64,000 nucleotides of DNA from Elgaria multicarinata webbii (lineage: Eukaryota; Chordata; Lepidosauria; Squamata; Anguidae), in NCBI RefSeq assembly GCF_023053635.1, contig NC_086183.1, positions 34,515,501 through 34,579,500 of the forward strand, given 5' to 3'. Below are positions 39,082 to 52,600 of this stretch, in pieces. Under the pieces are notes generated by a model, which worked only from the letters and a program-made list of their open reading frames with translations, did not search any database and was not told the DNA's origin. Each line of letters begins with the position of its first letter. The stretch's first letter is position 1. A program made the translations under genes and the position numbers.

Positions 39082-42000
39082 ATGTCACAGCGGGTGACAT
39101 ATGCTGACCTGAGGTTTGCCAGGAGCCCTCCAGGGAAGATCCAGCAAGAAGGTACTGTGAGGGGCGGGGCCGGGTGGGGTGGAGGGAACAATTTCCCCGA
39201 GCGGCGAGCGAGCGGTTCCTGGGGAAATGCCCCGAGCCGGGTTGGGTTCCCTTTGCAGACAGAGAGAAGTGGCGCCCGAAGAGGCTTCTGGAGATTTGAG
39301 TTTATTCACAATGGTGCAAGCTGGGCAGAGGGGTAGTGGTGGTGGTACCCAGCGCCGCGCTCCTGCAGGCTCTCCTGCGGCCCCAGATGCCCCCGAGGAC
39401 AGCGGCCTCTGTCCACTGTCCAAAGTGACCTCGTCCCTCTCGGCCTCTCAGGCTCGCTGCAAGGGCAGGTGCCCCGTGGTCGCCTTTCGCAGGCACCCAG
39501 ACCGAGGTTTCAGGAGCTCCCAGATGGAGGCGTCCTGGTGCTGCTGCTGCTGCGCCGCCTCTTCTCATTAATTTAAAGAGCTTTCTGCAGGAAGAAAAAA
39601 GACGGAAGCAGCCGTGGGAAAAGACGGGAGGGTCGTTTTCTGGAGCCCCTGTATAATTCTGTGAGAAGGGGCGGGGGGGGGCGGGCGGAGAAAGACCCCC
39701 CTCATAAATGCACCCCGATAGTTTCCCCCATGCGAGGACATTGTGGGCTATTGTGGGCCATTGGCCAGAAATCTCCAGAACCGAAGGAAAGTCTGGCTGG
39801 CCCTGCCTGACAATTGGACCGTCTCCCCCGTTTAACCCTTTTCTTTCCAGATTTCAGACTCCTTTGCAGCAACTGAGCAGCAAGCTTATAGCCAAAGGCA
39901 GGCAGGTGCTTCGGACCCCGCTGGGGGCATCCCCTCCGCCTCCCCCCCCTCACGCCTCCCCCCTCCCGTCTTCTCTTCCAGAGGCAAGTGAGGGCGAGCT
40001 CACCTATGAGAACCTCCAGGGAGCCCAGCCTAGGGACGAGAAGACCCCCAGCAGCTCAGAGCCCCCCAAAGGTGAGTGGCAGCTGCGCCCCATACCACCA
40101 CCACCACCAGGGAAGTGGTGGCCAGGGTTGGGCGCCCAACGCCCCCGGAGCCCCCAGCCTGAGTGGAGGTCAATTGCTCGGCTTCCCCACTCCTCAAAGG
40201 GCGTTGTCATTTCACCCTGCGCCCACCTAACCCAAGTCAGTGCTTTAAGCTGTGTAGGCGTTGAAATTGATTTTTTTCTTTTAGGGTGTTGTTGGTTTAA
40301 TATTGATAGGGCATGGAAAGGAGGACAGGGCTCCTGTATCTTTAACAGTTGTGTGAAAAAGGGAATTTCAGCCGGTGTCATTGTTATGCATGCAGCACCT
40401 GGTGAAATTCCCTCTTCATCACAACAGTTCAAGCTGCAGGAGTCCTGCCTTCATTTGTATCTGGTCACTCCAGCTATACTCCTGCAGCTTTTAACTGCAT
40501 GCCTATGAATGACACTTGCTGAAATCCCCTTTTCTATGCAACTGTTAAAGATACAGCAGCCCTGTCCTCCTTTCCATATGGCCACCCTAAATATTGATGC
40601 TGTCGCCTACTTTGGACTATTGCAAAATCCTGCTTTTAAAATCCTTTTCTCCTCTCCTCCACCCCCACCCCCAAATACCTTTCCTTCTGGATCCATTCCT
40701 TTCATCGTTTCAATATCTAAATTGTAAGGAGTTTTGAAAGAAACTCAAAACCGGTATCACTTGCCTTTTGGACTCTGGTCAAGAAGCAAGATAAACTTTC
40801 CGTCACTTCATTTCTCCGCCCCCCTCCCTCCACCCACGGCCATAGAGACCGGGGGTGGGGCTCAGAGACGGCCACATTCTACACCCCAGTCACCAGTTTT
40901 AAAAGTCCAGGCCTCCCACACGACTGTTCGGGAGGCAACGTCCGAGAGCGTGGTAACTCCTCTGATGGGTCGCTGACATCTTGGGGCAGGGGCACGAGTG
41001 CACCCAAACTTGCCCGTCTTTTCGTTGCCCTGGGTCCAGTTTCCCTTCTGCTCCTCGCTCTGCAGGGATGAGCAAAAGGGCTGAATCTGGGCTCCGGTGA
41101 CCTTCCGCCAGTAGCACCCCGTGTCCCCCCAATGAAGGCCGTTTAGGCCGGGGGGGGCTGTAGCCCAGCGTCCCCCGGTTCAATCCCCAACAGCAACTCT
41201 AGGGAGGGCTGGGAAAGGCTCCTGCCTGAAGCCCTCCCTGGAGACTGTGGAGGAACCTGAAAGGGCAGGTTCCCTTGGTTCGCTGAGTGGCGGTCAAAGA
41301 CTCTCAAGACATAATTTCTCTCATCTTGGGAAAGTTTTATTACAAGCAGCCTGCAGTGCTGCAAGGTGGCAAACCCTAGAGGCTCTGAAGGACTGCCCAC
41401 TAGTTGCAGGCAACGCTAAGATACTTATAGGGTAACATCCTCAGAAGCAACAACAGAACTTCCTCATATAATAAACCAATCATAATACAGTTTTGCAATA
41501 CAGTAACCGATGATAGACAAGGCATTTATGCATGTGCAGAGTGCAGATAATTCAAAGATTAGAAAAACAATACGTAGATGGGTATTGCAATCCTGGAACA
41601 TCTGTTCCTTTGTGGTTACTACTCTTCCTGTCCTCGCTGGAAGGCTCACACTCTGACCAATGTGTCAACACTTCTTGTTGGTTGAGGAAGTGTTGCTCAA
41701 CATATTTTCAGCTACAGTTTGCATCAAATTGCTATAGAACTTAATTTCTAATAGAAGGGGCTTACATCAAAACAGGGTGGGCAGAGATAAAACAGCCCAT
41801 TCACACATTTCCTCGACAAGACCCTGCGCAGCTAGGTGGACCGAGGGCCTGACTCGGGGTCCCCATGGCCAGCAAGGCAGGACTGATGGCTGCGGCCGTT
41901 TCGAAGCCCACGCCGCGTTTAGCTCGCCCCCCCCCCCCCGTGCAGATGCTGCCGCCGTGTCTCCCTGGGAGCTGCCTGCGGGGCTCTGCCGGGGCCTCCT

Positions 42001-45000
42001 CCACGGCAGCTCACCCTCGCGGGCTTCTCTTCCAGGGCAGAGCCGCCGGACCTGGCATGTGGTGCTGGCGCTCGTGGGCACCTGCGCCTTCCTCCTGGCC
42101 ACCACCGTCGGATTCGGGGTCCGTTGTGAGTAGCAGATGCCTCGCTCCCGTCCCAGCCGTGCCCCCCCCCATCTCCCACGGGGAAAGGCTCCTACGGGGG
42201 CGGGGACGTGGCATAGAATCGTGGAATCGTAGAGCTGGAAGGGGCCTCTGAGGCCATCGAGTCCAACCCCCCCCCCCCCCGCTCAGTGCAGGAACCCACC
42301 TCAAAGCCTCCCTGCCCAGCTGCCCCTTGAAGGCCTCCAGGGTGGGAGACCATGGCAGGACAGCAAGCCTCGCTGCCTGCGTGTAAGCACACAGAACTCC
42401 AAGGCGCTCTTCTTCAGGACCTGGGCGAAGCGAGCCTGCCCCCGCGCGGGAGGGTGCTTGAACCGAGGCTGAGGCCCCCGAGCCGGCCTTTGCCAGGCGT
42501 CTGCTCGCAGCCCCCCCCGCCCCGTTCCCAGCCCTGGGCCCGAGGGGGAACCCCTCGCCCCACGGACCTCTCCTCTCACGTTGCCCCCGGCTGTGCTCTG
42601 CAGACTGGCAGGTCTCGCGGCAGCTCCAGCGGGCCTCCCAGGTCCACGTGGCGAACAGCAGCCTGCTGGAGCGGAGGATCGACGCCAAGGAGGCGAGCCT
42701 GGGGCAGTGCCAGCGGTGGCTGCACGAGGCCGAGGAGGTGCTCAACTCCACCAGGGAGGCCCTGGGGGAAAGCTGGGCAGCCGAGAACCGCACCCGGGCC
42801 CAGCTGGAGCAGCGCGAAGGGAAGCTGAGGCAGGCAAACCTCAGCCTGGCCCGGCTGCAGCAGGAGAAGGGGGACCTGCAGCGCCGGTTGGAGTGGCAGC
42901 TGCTCCACGCAGCGTCCTGCCAGCGGATCGGTATGTCCGTCCACCCGGCCCTGGTCATATCATGTTGTGTTGTTTATTCGTTCAGTCGTTTCCGACTCTT
43001 CGTGACTTCATGGACCAGCCCACGCCAGAGCTTCCTGTCGGCTGTCGCCATCCCTAGCTCCCCCAAGGTCAAGTCTGTCACCTCCAGAATATCATCCCTC
43101 CATCTTGCCCTTGGTCGGCCCCTCTTCCTTTTGCCTTCCACTTTCCCTAGCATCAGCCTCTTCTCCAGGGTATCCTGTCTTCTCATTGTGTGGCCAAAGT
43201 ACTTCAGTTTTGCCTTTAATACCATTCCCTCAAGTGAGCAGTCTGGCTTTATTTCCTGGAGTATGGACTGGTTTGATCTTCTTGCAGTCCAAGGCACTCT
43301 CAGAATTTTCCTCCAGCACCACAGTTCAAAAGCATCTATCTTCCTTCGCTCAGCCTTCCTTATGGTCCAGCTCTCGCAGCCATAGGTTACTACGGGGAAT
43401 ACCATTGCTTTAACTCTGTGGACCTTTGTTGTCAGTGTGGTGTCTCTGCTCTTAACTATTTTATCAAGATTTGTCATTGCTCTCCTCCCAAGAAGTAAAC
43501 GTCTTCTGATTTCCTGGCTGCAGTCAGCGTCTGCAGTAATCTTTGCACCCAGAAATACAAAGTCTGTCACTGCCTCCACGTTTTCTCCCTCTATTTGCCA
43601 GTTATCAATCAAGCTGGTTGCCATAATCTTGGTTTTTTTTAGGTTTAACTGCAACCCAGCTTTTGCACTTTCTTCTTTCACCTTTGTCATAAGGCTCCTC
43701 AGCTCCTCCTCGCTTTCAGCCATCAAAGTGGTGTCGTCTGCATATCTGAGATTGTTAATGTTTCTTCCTGCAATTTTAACTCCAGCCTTGGATTCGTCAA
43801 GCCCAGCACGTCGCATGATGTGTTCTGCATACAAGTTGAATAGATAAGGTGAGAGTATACAACCCTGCCGTACTCCTTTCCCAATCTTAAACCAGTCCGT
43901 TGTTCCGTGGTCTGTTCTTACCGTTGCTACTTGATCGTTATACAGATTCCTCAGGAGGCAGACCAGATGACTTGGTATCCCCATACCACCAAGAACTTGC
44001 CACAGTTTGTTATGATCCACACAGTCAAAGGCTTTACAGTAGTCAATAAAACAGAAATATATGTTTTTCTGGAACTCCCTGGCTTTCTCCATTATCCATC
44101 GGATATTGGCAATTTGGTCTCTAGTTCCTCTGCCTTTTCTAAACCTAGCTTGTACATCTGGCAATTCTCGCTCCATGAATTGCTGGAGTCTACCTTGCAG
44201 GATCTTGAGCATTACCTTGCTGGCATGTGAAATAAGTGCCACTGTCCGATAGTTTGAACATTCTTTAGTGTTTCCCTTTTTTGGTATGGGGATATAAGTT
44301 GATTTTTTCCAGTCCGATGGCCATTCTTGTGTTTTCCAAATTTGCTGGCATATGGCATGCATCACCTTGACAGCATCATCTTGCAATATTTTAAACAGTT
44401 CAGCTGGGATACCATCGTCTCCTGCTGCCTTGTTATTGGCAATGCTTCTTAAGGCCCATTCAACCTCACTCTTCAGGATGTCTGGCTCTAACTCACTGAC
44501 CACACCGTCTGAGCTATCCCCGATATTATTATCCTTCCTATACAGATCTTCCGTATATTCTTGCCACCTTTTCTTGATCTCTTCTGTTTCTGTTAGGTCC
44601 TTGCCATCTTTGTTTTTGATCATACCCATTTTGCCTGGAATTTACCTCCGATGTTTCTAATTTTCTGGAAGAGGTGTCTTGTCCTTCCTATTCTATTGTC
44701 TTCTTCCACTTCCGCACATTGCTTGTTTAAAAATAATTCCTTATCTCTTCTGGCTAACCTCTGGAATTTTGCATTTAATTGTGCATATCTCCCCCTATCA
44801 CTGTTGCCTTTTGCTTTCCTTCTTTCTTGGGCTACTTCCAGTGTCTCAGCAGACAGCCATCTTGCCTTCTTGGTTTTCTTTTTCTTTGGGACGTTTTTTG
44901 TTGCCACCTCTTGGACAATGTTGCGAACTTCTGTCCATAGTTCTTCCGGGACCCTATCTACTAAATCTAGTCCCTTAAATCTGTTCTTCACTTCCACTGC

Positions 45001-47145
45001 ATATTCATTAGGAATATTAGTGAGCTCATATCTAACTGATCTGTGGGTCTTCCCTATTCTCTTTAGTTTGATTCTAAATTGTGCAATAAGAAGTTCGTGA
45101 TCTGAACTACAGTCAGCTCCAGGTCTTGTTTTTACTGTCTGTATAGATGTCCGCCACCTTTGGCTGCAAAGGATGTAGTCAATCTGATTTCGGTGTCAGC
45201 CATCTGGTGAAGTCCATGTATAAAGCCGTCTTTTTGGTTGTTGGAAGAGAGTGTTTGTTATGCACAGTGAGTTGTCCTGGCAGAATTCTATCAGCCTATG
45301 TCCCGCTTCATTTTGTTCTCCTAGACCATGCTTACCTGTAATTCCAGATGTCATTTGACTGCCCACCTTAGCGTTCCAGTCTCCTGTAACGAAAATAACA
45401 TCTCTTTTTGGTGTATTATCCAGTAGGTGCTGCAGATCCTCATAGAAGTGATCTACTTCTGCTTCTTCAGCATCTGTGGTTGGGGCATATATTTGGATCA
45501 CTGTGATGTTAAATGGCTTACCCTGAATTCGAATTGAGATCATTCTATCATTTTTTGGATTGTATCCAAGCACTGCTTTAGCCACTTTATTATTAATTAT
45601 GAAGGCTACTCCATTTCTTCTGTGATCCTCTTGTCCACAGTAGTAGATCTGGTGCTGATCTGATGTGAAGTGGCCCATTCCGGTCCATTTCAGTTCACTG
45701 ACACCCAATATATCTATATTTAATCTTGACATCTCGCCAATAACCACGTCCAATTTGCCCTGGCTCATAGATCTTACATTCCAGGTTCCTATGGTGTGTT
45801 GTCCTTTAGAACATCGGATTCGTCGTTCACCACCAGCACCATCGGCTGCTAGCCGTCCTTTCGGGTTTGAGCTAGCTGCGTCATCACGTCTGGGGCTAGT
45901 TGACTTTATCCTCTGTTCCTCCCCAGTAGCATTTTGACCATCTTCCGACCTGGGGGTCCTATCTTCCGATGGTATACCGACATATCTCTGGTTGTACTGA
46001 TCCACGACAAGGTAACAATCTCCTTTGCTGGAGGGTCATATCATAGAATCATAGAATAGCAGAGTTGGGAGGGGCCTACGAGGCCATCGAGTCCAACCCC
46101 CTGCTCAACGCAGGAATCCACCCTAAAGCATCCCTGACAGATGGCTCTCCAGCTGCCTCTTGAATGCCTCTAGTGTGGGAGAGGCCACAACCTCCCTAGG
46201 TAACTGGTTCCATTGTCGTACTGCTCTAACCATCAGGAAGTTTTTTCTGATGTCCAGCTGGAATCTGGCTTCCTGTAACTTGAGCCCGTTATTCCGTCTT
46301 CTGCACTCTGGGAGGATCGAGAAGAGATCCTGGCCTTCCTCTGTGTGACAACCTTTCAAGTATTTGAAGAGTGCTATCATGTCTCCCCTCAGTCTTCAGG
46401 GATGCAGCCAGGGCACGAGAGCTCCCCTCCCTTCACCTTTGCCGTGAAGGAGAGAGGTGGGCGAGAGGAAGCCCGGGCTGAGGGTCTGGTCCGCTGAAGT
46501 CCAGGGAGGGGGGGAGAGGCAGAGGAGCTGAAGGCTTGCGAGGAGAAATGAGCCCCTTGCCTCGTGGGCGCGTGGAGTCCGGGGCAGAAATGAGGCTCAT
46601 GGGTCAGGAGGAGACGTGGCACCGGACAGAGGGGAGAGGTCTGGGACAGAGCAACGGCCGGCCGGCCGGGAGCCCTCGGCATTTGGGTGGAATTGAAGGC
46701 CCTGGGATGGGATGGGAACATTGTGGGGGAGACAAGCAGGGGGATCCCAACAGAACCCCGACAGAGATGGGGGAGTCCGAGGGGCAGCTTCCAGCAGTGG
46801 AAATGAACCGCTCAGAGAGCTAAATAAATAAATAAATAAATGTCAAGTGAGCCCGTAGGAGGGAAACCGAAGCTAAGAAGAAGAGCGTAAAAAACTTCCA
46901 TCTTGGGCCTGGCGCAAGTCTTTCAGAATTTAAAAAAGCCATAAAGATTGATCTATTCCGGCAGGCCTATCCAGTGAAATTTTAGAATGTTTTCAGGATG
47001 TTTTAATCATGTATGGTATGTTTTAATTTGTTTTAATGTGTATTTTATATCATGTTTTTATACTGTTTGTTTTACACTTTGAATTGTTTTAGTTTTTGTG
47101 AACCGTCCAGGGAGCTTGGCTATTGGGCGATATAAAAATGCAATA

Positions 47146-47189
<44 letters not shown>

Positions 47190-49596
47190 GGACCAGGTGG
47201 TTGAGCACATCAAAGCAGCAGGCGGAGTGAGGAGGAGGAAGAGGACAGAGGAGGGACCTTTGGCTTTGGCAGGGGGAAGGTCATCCGTGGCCTTAGGGCC
47301 AAGCTAGATGAGATGGGTGGATGGTGGTGGACATGTGCGTCCTTTCTCTCTAGCAGGAGGTCCTGCAAGCCTTGTGGCTGTGCAACAGCTCATCATCCCA
47401 TTGTAACTGCGGCCCTCACTGCCCTTTCAATCTTTAACCGGTTCCCACCTTTCTCTTGGCTTGCTAATGGTTTATGTGATTTCTTTTTGCACTACGGTGA
47501 GTTAGGAAGAGCTAGAAATTCTGCCCCCTTCTTAAAGGGAGCTGGGAGAGCAGAGAGGCCTTTCCCCTTTTAGACAATTACAAATAAAAAAAAGTGCCAG
47601 TGTTTCGTGGGCGATGTAACGGGCAATTCTTTGACTGCAAAACTGAAAAGTCAAACACACACACAGCTATCCTCTGACGTCTTACAGTGGTTTTTAGCTC
47701 TTCATGCTTTGATGCTCTGGCAAATGCAAGTCGTGAATTGCATTCATTTATATAACACCCACGTTCGGAAGCGCCTCTCTTTACACTTCAGTCCTGCATT
47801 GCGATCTTGTTACTTTCTTCCACTGTGTCATCTTTTTATTATTTATGGTTAGCAGTACGTAGTTTTATTCATGTCTATAACATTTCTGAGTGTTCAGAGA
47901 TATTCACAGGTTGCTTCAGTATTCTGATAAAGTAGGCTCATGTTCAGAATTTAGCCAGTACTAGGAGGGAAAGGAGGAGAGGTCAAATGCTCATCCTAAA
48001 ATTGCTTGTCTGCTGTGGTTTGGGTTCAGGTTACCTGCGGGATCGCCTTCTCCCATACAGTCCGCCCCGCACACTCAGGTCCTCTGGGAAGGGTTTACTC
48101 CAGTCCTCCTCTTTTCCCCTTTCAGTAGGGGTTCCGCAAGGCTCGGTGCTTGGCCCGTTGTTGTTTTCTTTATACATGCTGCCCTTGGGTAAGCTTATTC
48201 AATCTCATGGCCTCCAATATCACCTGTATGCCGATGATACACAATTATATCTCTAATCTCCGGAACTCTCCCCCGATGTTCACGATCGTATCTCGGCTTG
48301 TCTTTCAGATATCTCAGCCTGGCTGCTTCATCGTCATTTGAAACTTAATATGGCAAAAGCTGAACTGCTTGTTTTTCCTCCTAAACCTGCTCCTCACCTC
48401 TCATTCTCTCTTACTGTCAACGATGTCACGCTTACTCTGGTCAAGGAAGCTCGTAGTCTTGGCTTTATATTTGATTCCTCTCTCTCCTTTATTCCTCATA
48501 TCGAGGCAGTAGCGAAATCCTGTCGTTTCTTCCTGTATAATATTGCCAGGATTCGACCATTTTTGTCTGTCTCTTCTGCCAAGACTCTCGTTCACGCACT
48601 GGTTATCTCTCGGTTGGACTACTGTAACCTTCTTCTCTCTGGCCTTCCTTCGTCTCACATCAGTCCGCTGGTCTCTGTCCACCACTCGGCCGCTAAGATC
48701 ATCTTCTTGGCCCGCCGCTCTGACCATGTCACTCCACTTCTGAAATCTCTTCATTGGCTCCCAATTCACTCCAGAATCCAATATAAACTTCTCCTGTTGA
48801 CCTTCAAAGCTTTTCACGGTCTAGCTCCTGCCTATCTCTCCTCTCTCATCTCACACTATTGCCCCGCTCGTGCTCTCCGCTCCTCTGATGCCATGCTTCT
48901 CGCCTGCCCAAGGACCTCTACTTCCCTTACTCGGCTTTGTCCTTTTTCTTCTGCTGCCCCTTACGCCTGGAATGCTCTTCCAGAACACTTGAGAACTACA
49001 AACTCAATCACAGCTTCTAAAACTCAGCTAAAAACTTTTCTGATCCCTATAGCTTTTAAATATTGAGTTTGTTCTGACTCTATACTGTTAGCTTCACCCT
49101 TCCCGGTGCCTGTTTACACTTCCCTGTGCCTGTTTGCATTCACTTTCCCTCCTTATTGTTTACTACAACTTTATTAGATTGTAAGCCTATGCGGCAGGGT
49201 CTTGCTATTTACTGTGTAATCTGTACAGCACCATGTACATTGATGGTGCTATATAAATAAACAATAATAAATAATAATAATAAGTCATCCACAACTAGGC
49301 TGGCAACTGTTAGCCAGAGGACCTTTTCTTTTGCCCCCCCCCCCCCCCCCCGACTCTGGAATGGCCTGCCGGAGGAGATTCGTCAGCTTAAAGCTCCCTC
49401 TGAGTTTAAGACAGCCGTAAAGACTAGTCTCTTCCAGCAAGCCTACCCAGATAAATTTTAAACCTAAGAGTTTTAAGATGTTGTGATTGTTATTTTAATA
49501 TTGTATTGGTTTTATATGCTCTTTTAACTAATTTTATGTATAGTATTTAGTGTTGTTCCCCACCTAGATCCAGAAGGAGAGGCGGGTAATAAATAA

Positions 49597-49640
<44 letters not shown>

Positions 49641-52600
49641 CATTTTCCCATCTGTCTGAATTCAAAATACAGACTGTGAAATATAGGCTTCTTTCTCTTT
49701 AGGAAAATGGCAATATGCAACCCATCCCCACCCCTGACACACATCTGGGACTGCTTAGCTTTCAACATGGTTTGTTGTTTATTCGTTCAGTCGCTTCCGA
49801 CTCGTGACTTCATGGACCAGCCCACGCCAGAGCTTTCTGTCGGCCGTTGCCACCCCTAGCTCCCCCAAGGTCAAGTCTGTCACCTCCAGAATATCATCCC
49901 TCCATCTTGCCCTTGGTCGGCCCCTCTTCCTTTTGCCTTCCGCTTTCCCTAGCATCAGCCTCTTCTCCAGGGTATCCTGTCTTCTCATTATGTGGCCAAA
50001 GTACTTCAGTTTTGCCTTTAATACCATTCCCTCAAGTGAGCAGTTATTATTATTATTATTATTTATTTATATAGCACCATCGATGTACATGGTGCTGTAC
50101 AGATAACACAGTAATTAGCAAGACCCTGCCGCATAGGCTTACAGTCTGGCTTTATTTCCTGGAGTATGGACTGGTTTGATCTTCTTGCAGTCCAAGGCAC
50201 TCTCAGAATTTTACTCCAACACCACAGTTCAAAAGCATCTATCTTCCTTCGCTCAGCCTTCCTTATGGTCCAGCTCTCGCAGCCATAGGTTACTACAGGG
50301 AATACCATGGCTTTAACTATGCGGACCTTTGTTGTCAGTGTGGTGTCTCTGCTCTTAACTATTTTATCAAGCTTTGTCATTGCTCTCCTCCCAAGAAGTA
50401 AACGTCTTCTGATTTAGCAGCATATTTATTTATTTATTTATTTATTGCATTTCTCTATACCACCCAATAGCTGAAGCTCTCTGGGCAGTTTACAAAATTA
50501 AGTCAATTCAAAACAAAACAACAGTATAAAACCATAGTACAAAATACAATATAAAAGCTCAACCAGATAAAAACAGCAGCAATGCAAAATTACAAATTTA
50601 AAACACCAAGTTAAAATTTATTTATAGACTGTTAAAATGCTGGGAGAATTAAAAGGTCTTCACCTGGCATCTAAAAGCATATAATGTAGGTGCCAAGCGA
50701 ACCTCCCTAGGGAGCTCATTCCACAGCCGGGGTGCCGCAGCAGAGAAGGCCCTGCTCCTGGTGTGTGCCCTCATTCTCTGGGCCCACCACACTCCAAAAT
50801 AGGGTGCAAAGAGAGTAAAAATGGGGCCACACATTATCTGGGAATAAATCAGGCCCCCTCCCAGGGCAAACGCTACCCCTGAGCCAAGATGCAGACACAT
50901 GACCATAACTGCAGCAAACTCTCTTGCTCTCCTGTCTTCTTCACCAGGCTGCTGTCCCCATGGATGGATGCTCTTCCGATGGAAATGCCTCCATTTTTCA
51001 AGTGATCGCAAGACTTGGGAAGAAAGCAAGAATTATTGTCACTGGAGATCGTATCAGCTACTTGTCTTAAAAGACCCCTGGAATGCTGAAGATCTATGGG
51101 CTGCAGTAGGAAGAATGGTCTGGTGCAAAGGGCTGTAGTGGGTTGGGCTGGATGGGGGTGGGTGGGGGGTCAAGTCCTAGCAGCCAGAAGGAGAACTCCG
51201 AAGGCAGCTCCATGTCCAGCCATGAAAACGTTGGGCAAGCCAAGGGGCTCAAAAAAGGCCCAGAGCGGAACAGGCCAGCTCCATCCCAATCTAAAGCCTG
51301 TACCCGCTCCCCCAGCCTGGTGCCCTCCGGACGTGGCTCAACCATGATGGCTGGGGATAATGGGAATTGTGGTCCACATGGAGGCCACCAGGTTGGGGAA
51401 CGCCAGCCTGTGCAGAAGTACAACAGCCCCCACTTCCGTTTCCCTCTGCTGAGCTGCACCCCTAGTGAGCTTGGGTCCCAAAAGGACAGAGAAGGTGTTC
51501 ATGTGTTTTATTTTATGTATTACGTCTCTATTCTGCCCAGTAACTGAAGCTCTCTAGGTGCTCCCTTCTCTCTGTTGGCTTTTTTCTTGAGAAAGTAACA
51601 AACACTTTGACAAGAAGAAAGGTGTTGGGGTTTAGTCAAGAGAACTCTGTGGAGGGAGGAGGGACCTGCCCCCACACCTCGGGCTGTGTTGCAACGGGGG
51701 TGGGAGGCAGTGTCCCTCAACCGTTTTCCTGGTTGGACCCCCCCCCAAGTGGGAAAAGACCAATGGAGGCCCCTCTGTCTGGCAGTCAGCGCCCCCCCCC
51801 CCTGCACCCATGCTCCACCATCCTCCATTTGTACAAATTGACCCAGACTGAGATGCTGAATTAGCTCAACATTTTCTTTTTGAATTGTCAACAGCTTTCA
51901 GATTCATACTGGATTGGACTAAGAAGGCAGGATTATCGCTGGTCTTGGTATTGGGTTGACGACACTCCCTTTGCAGGGTAAGTGGAGATGAGAAGCAACT
52001 CCTGGTCCTTTTTTCAGAAGCAGCAACTCACAAAATCAGCAGAGATCAGACCAATGTTGCCTCTGGAAGTTGCTGATGGAAAATAGTCCAGAGCAGGGAG
52101 GGCCAACTGAGAGTCTGCTGGCCGGATCTGGCCTCCAAAACATCTTCAGGAGCAATGAGAAGCAATAAGACCCCTCAAAAGAGGAGTGTTAAGCCAGCAT
52201 TTTCAGGCCTCAGCTCCCCACCAACACCCACTGCATCCTGGTGACACACAGACTCCTTGTGCATTAGGCTCAGTACCTCTGAAGCCTGAGTTACTGGTAG
52301 GTAATGGAGGTTTTATTCTAGAGCCTGACTAGTCTCTGGAGGACAGAGATTTGCCTCCTTTCCTCCAGGATAAAGGAACTGGCATTCTCTGCTCTAGAGG
52401 TCCATGTTCCCTCCTTCTGCAGAGATGGCCCAGGAGGCTTCCTGGCTCCACCTTGAGTAGCGCCCTTGGGTTACAGCCAGAACTGGACCCCACAGTGACT
52501 AGAGAGAGGGAATGGCTGGATTGGATTTCCCCCTTAGTTTTCTTGACAAATTTTCTTTTTTCTTTCAGAAATGTGGAGCGAGGTAGTGGTAACTGCGCAT

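Noticed and set aside
42011-42958. 315-codon antisense frame over CD72-like exons 3-4
   Set aside because: It is a GC-rich shadow of the real exons on the + strand, whose splice phases and domains fit.
43105-45100. Plus-strand frames of 90-150 codons across 43-46 kb
   Set aside because: They are the complement of the BovB endonuclease/reverse transcriptase.
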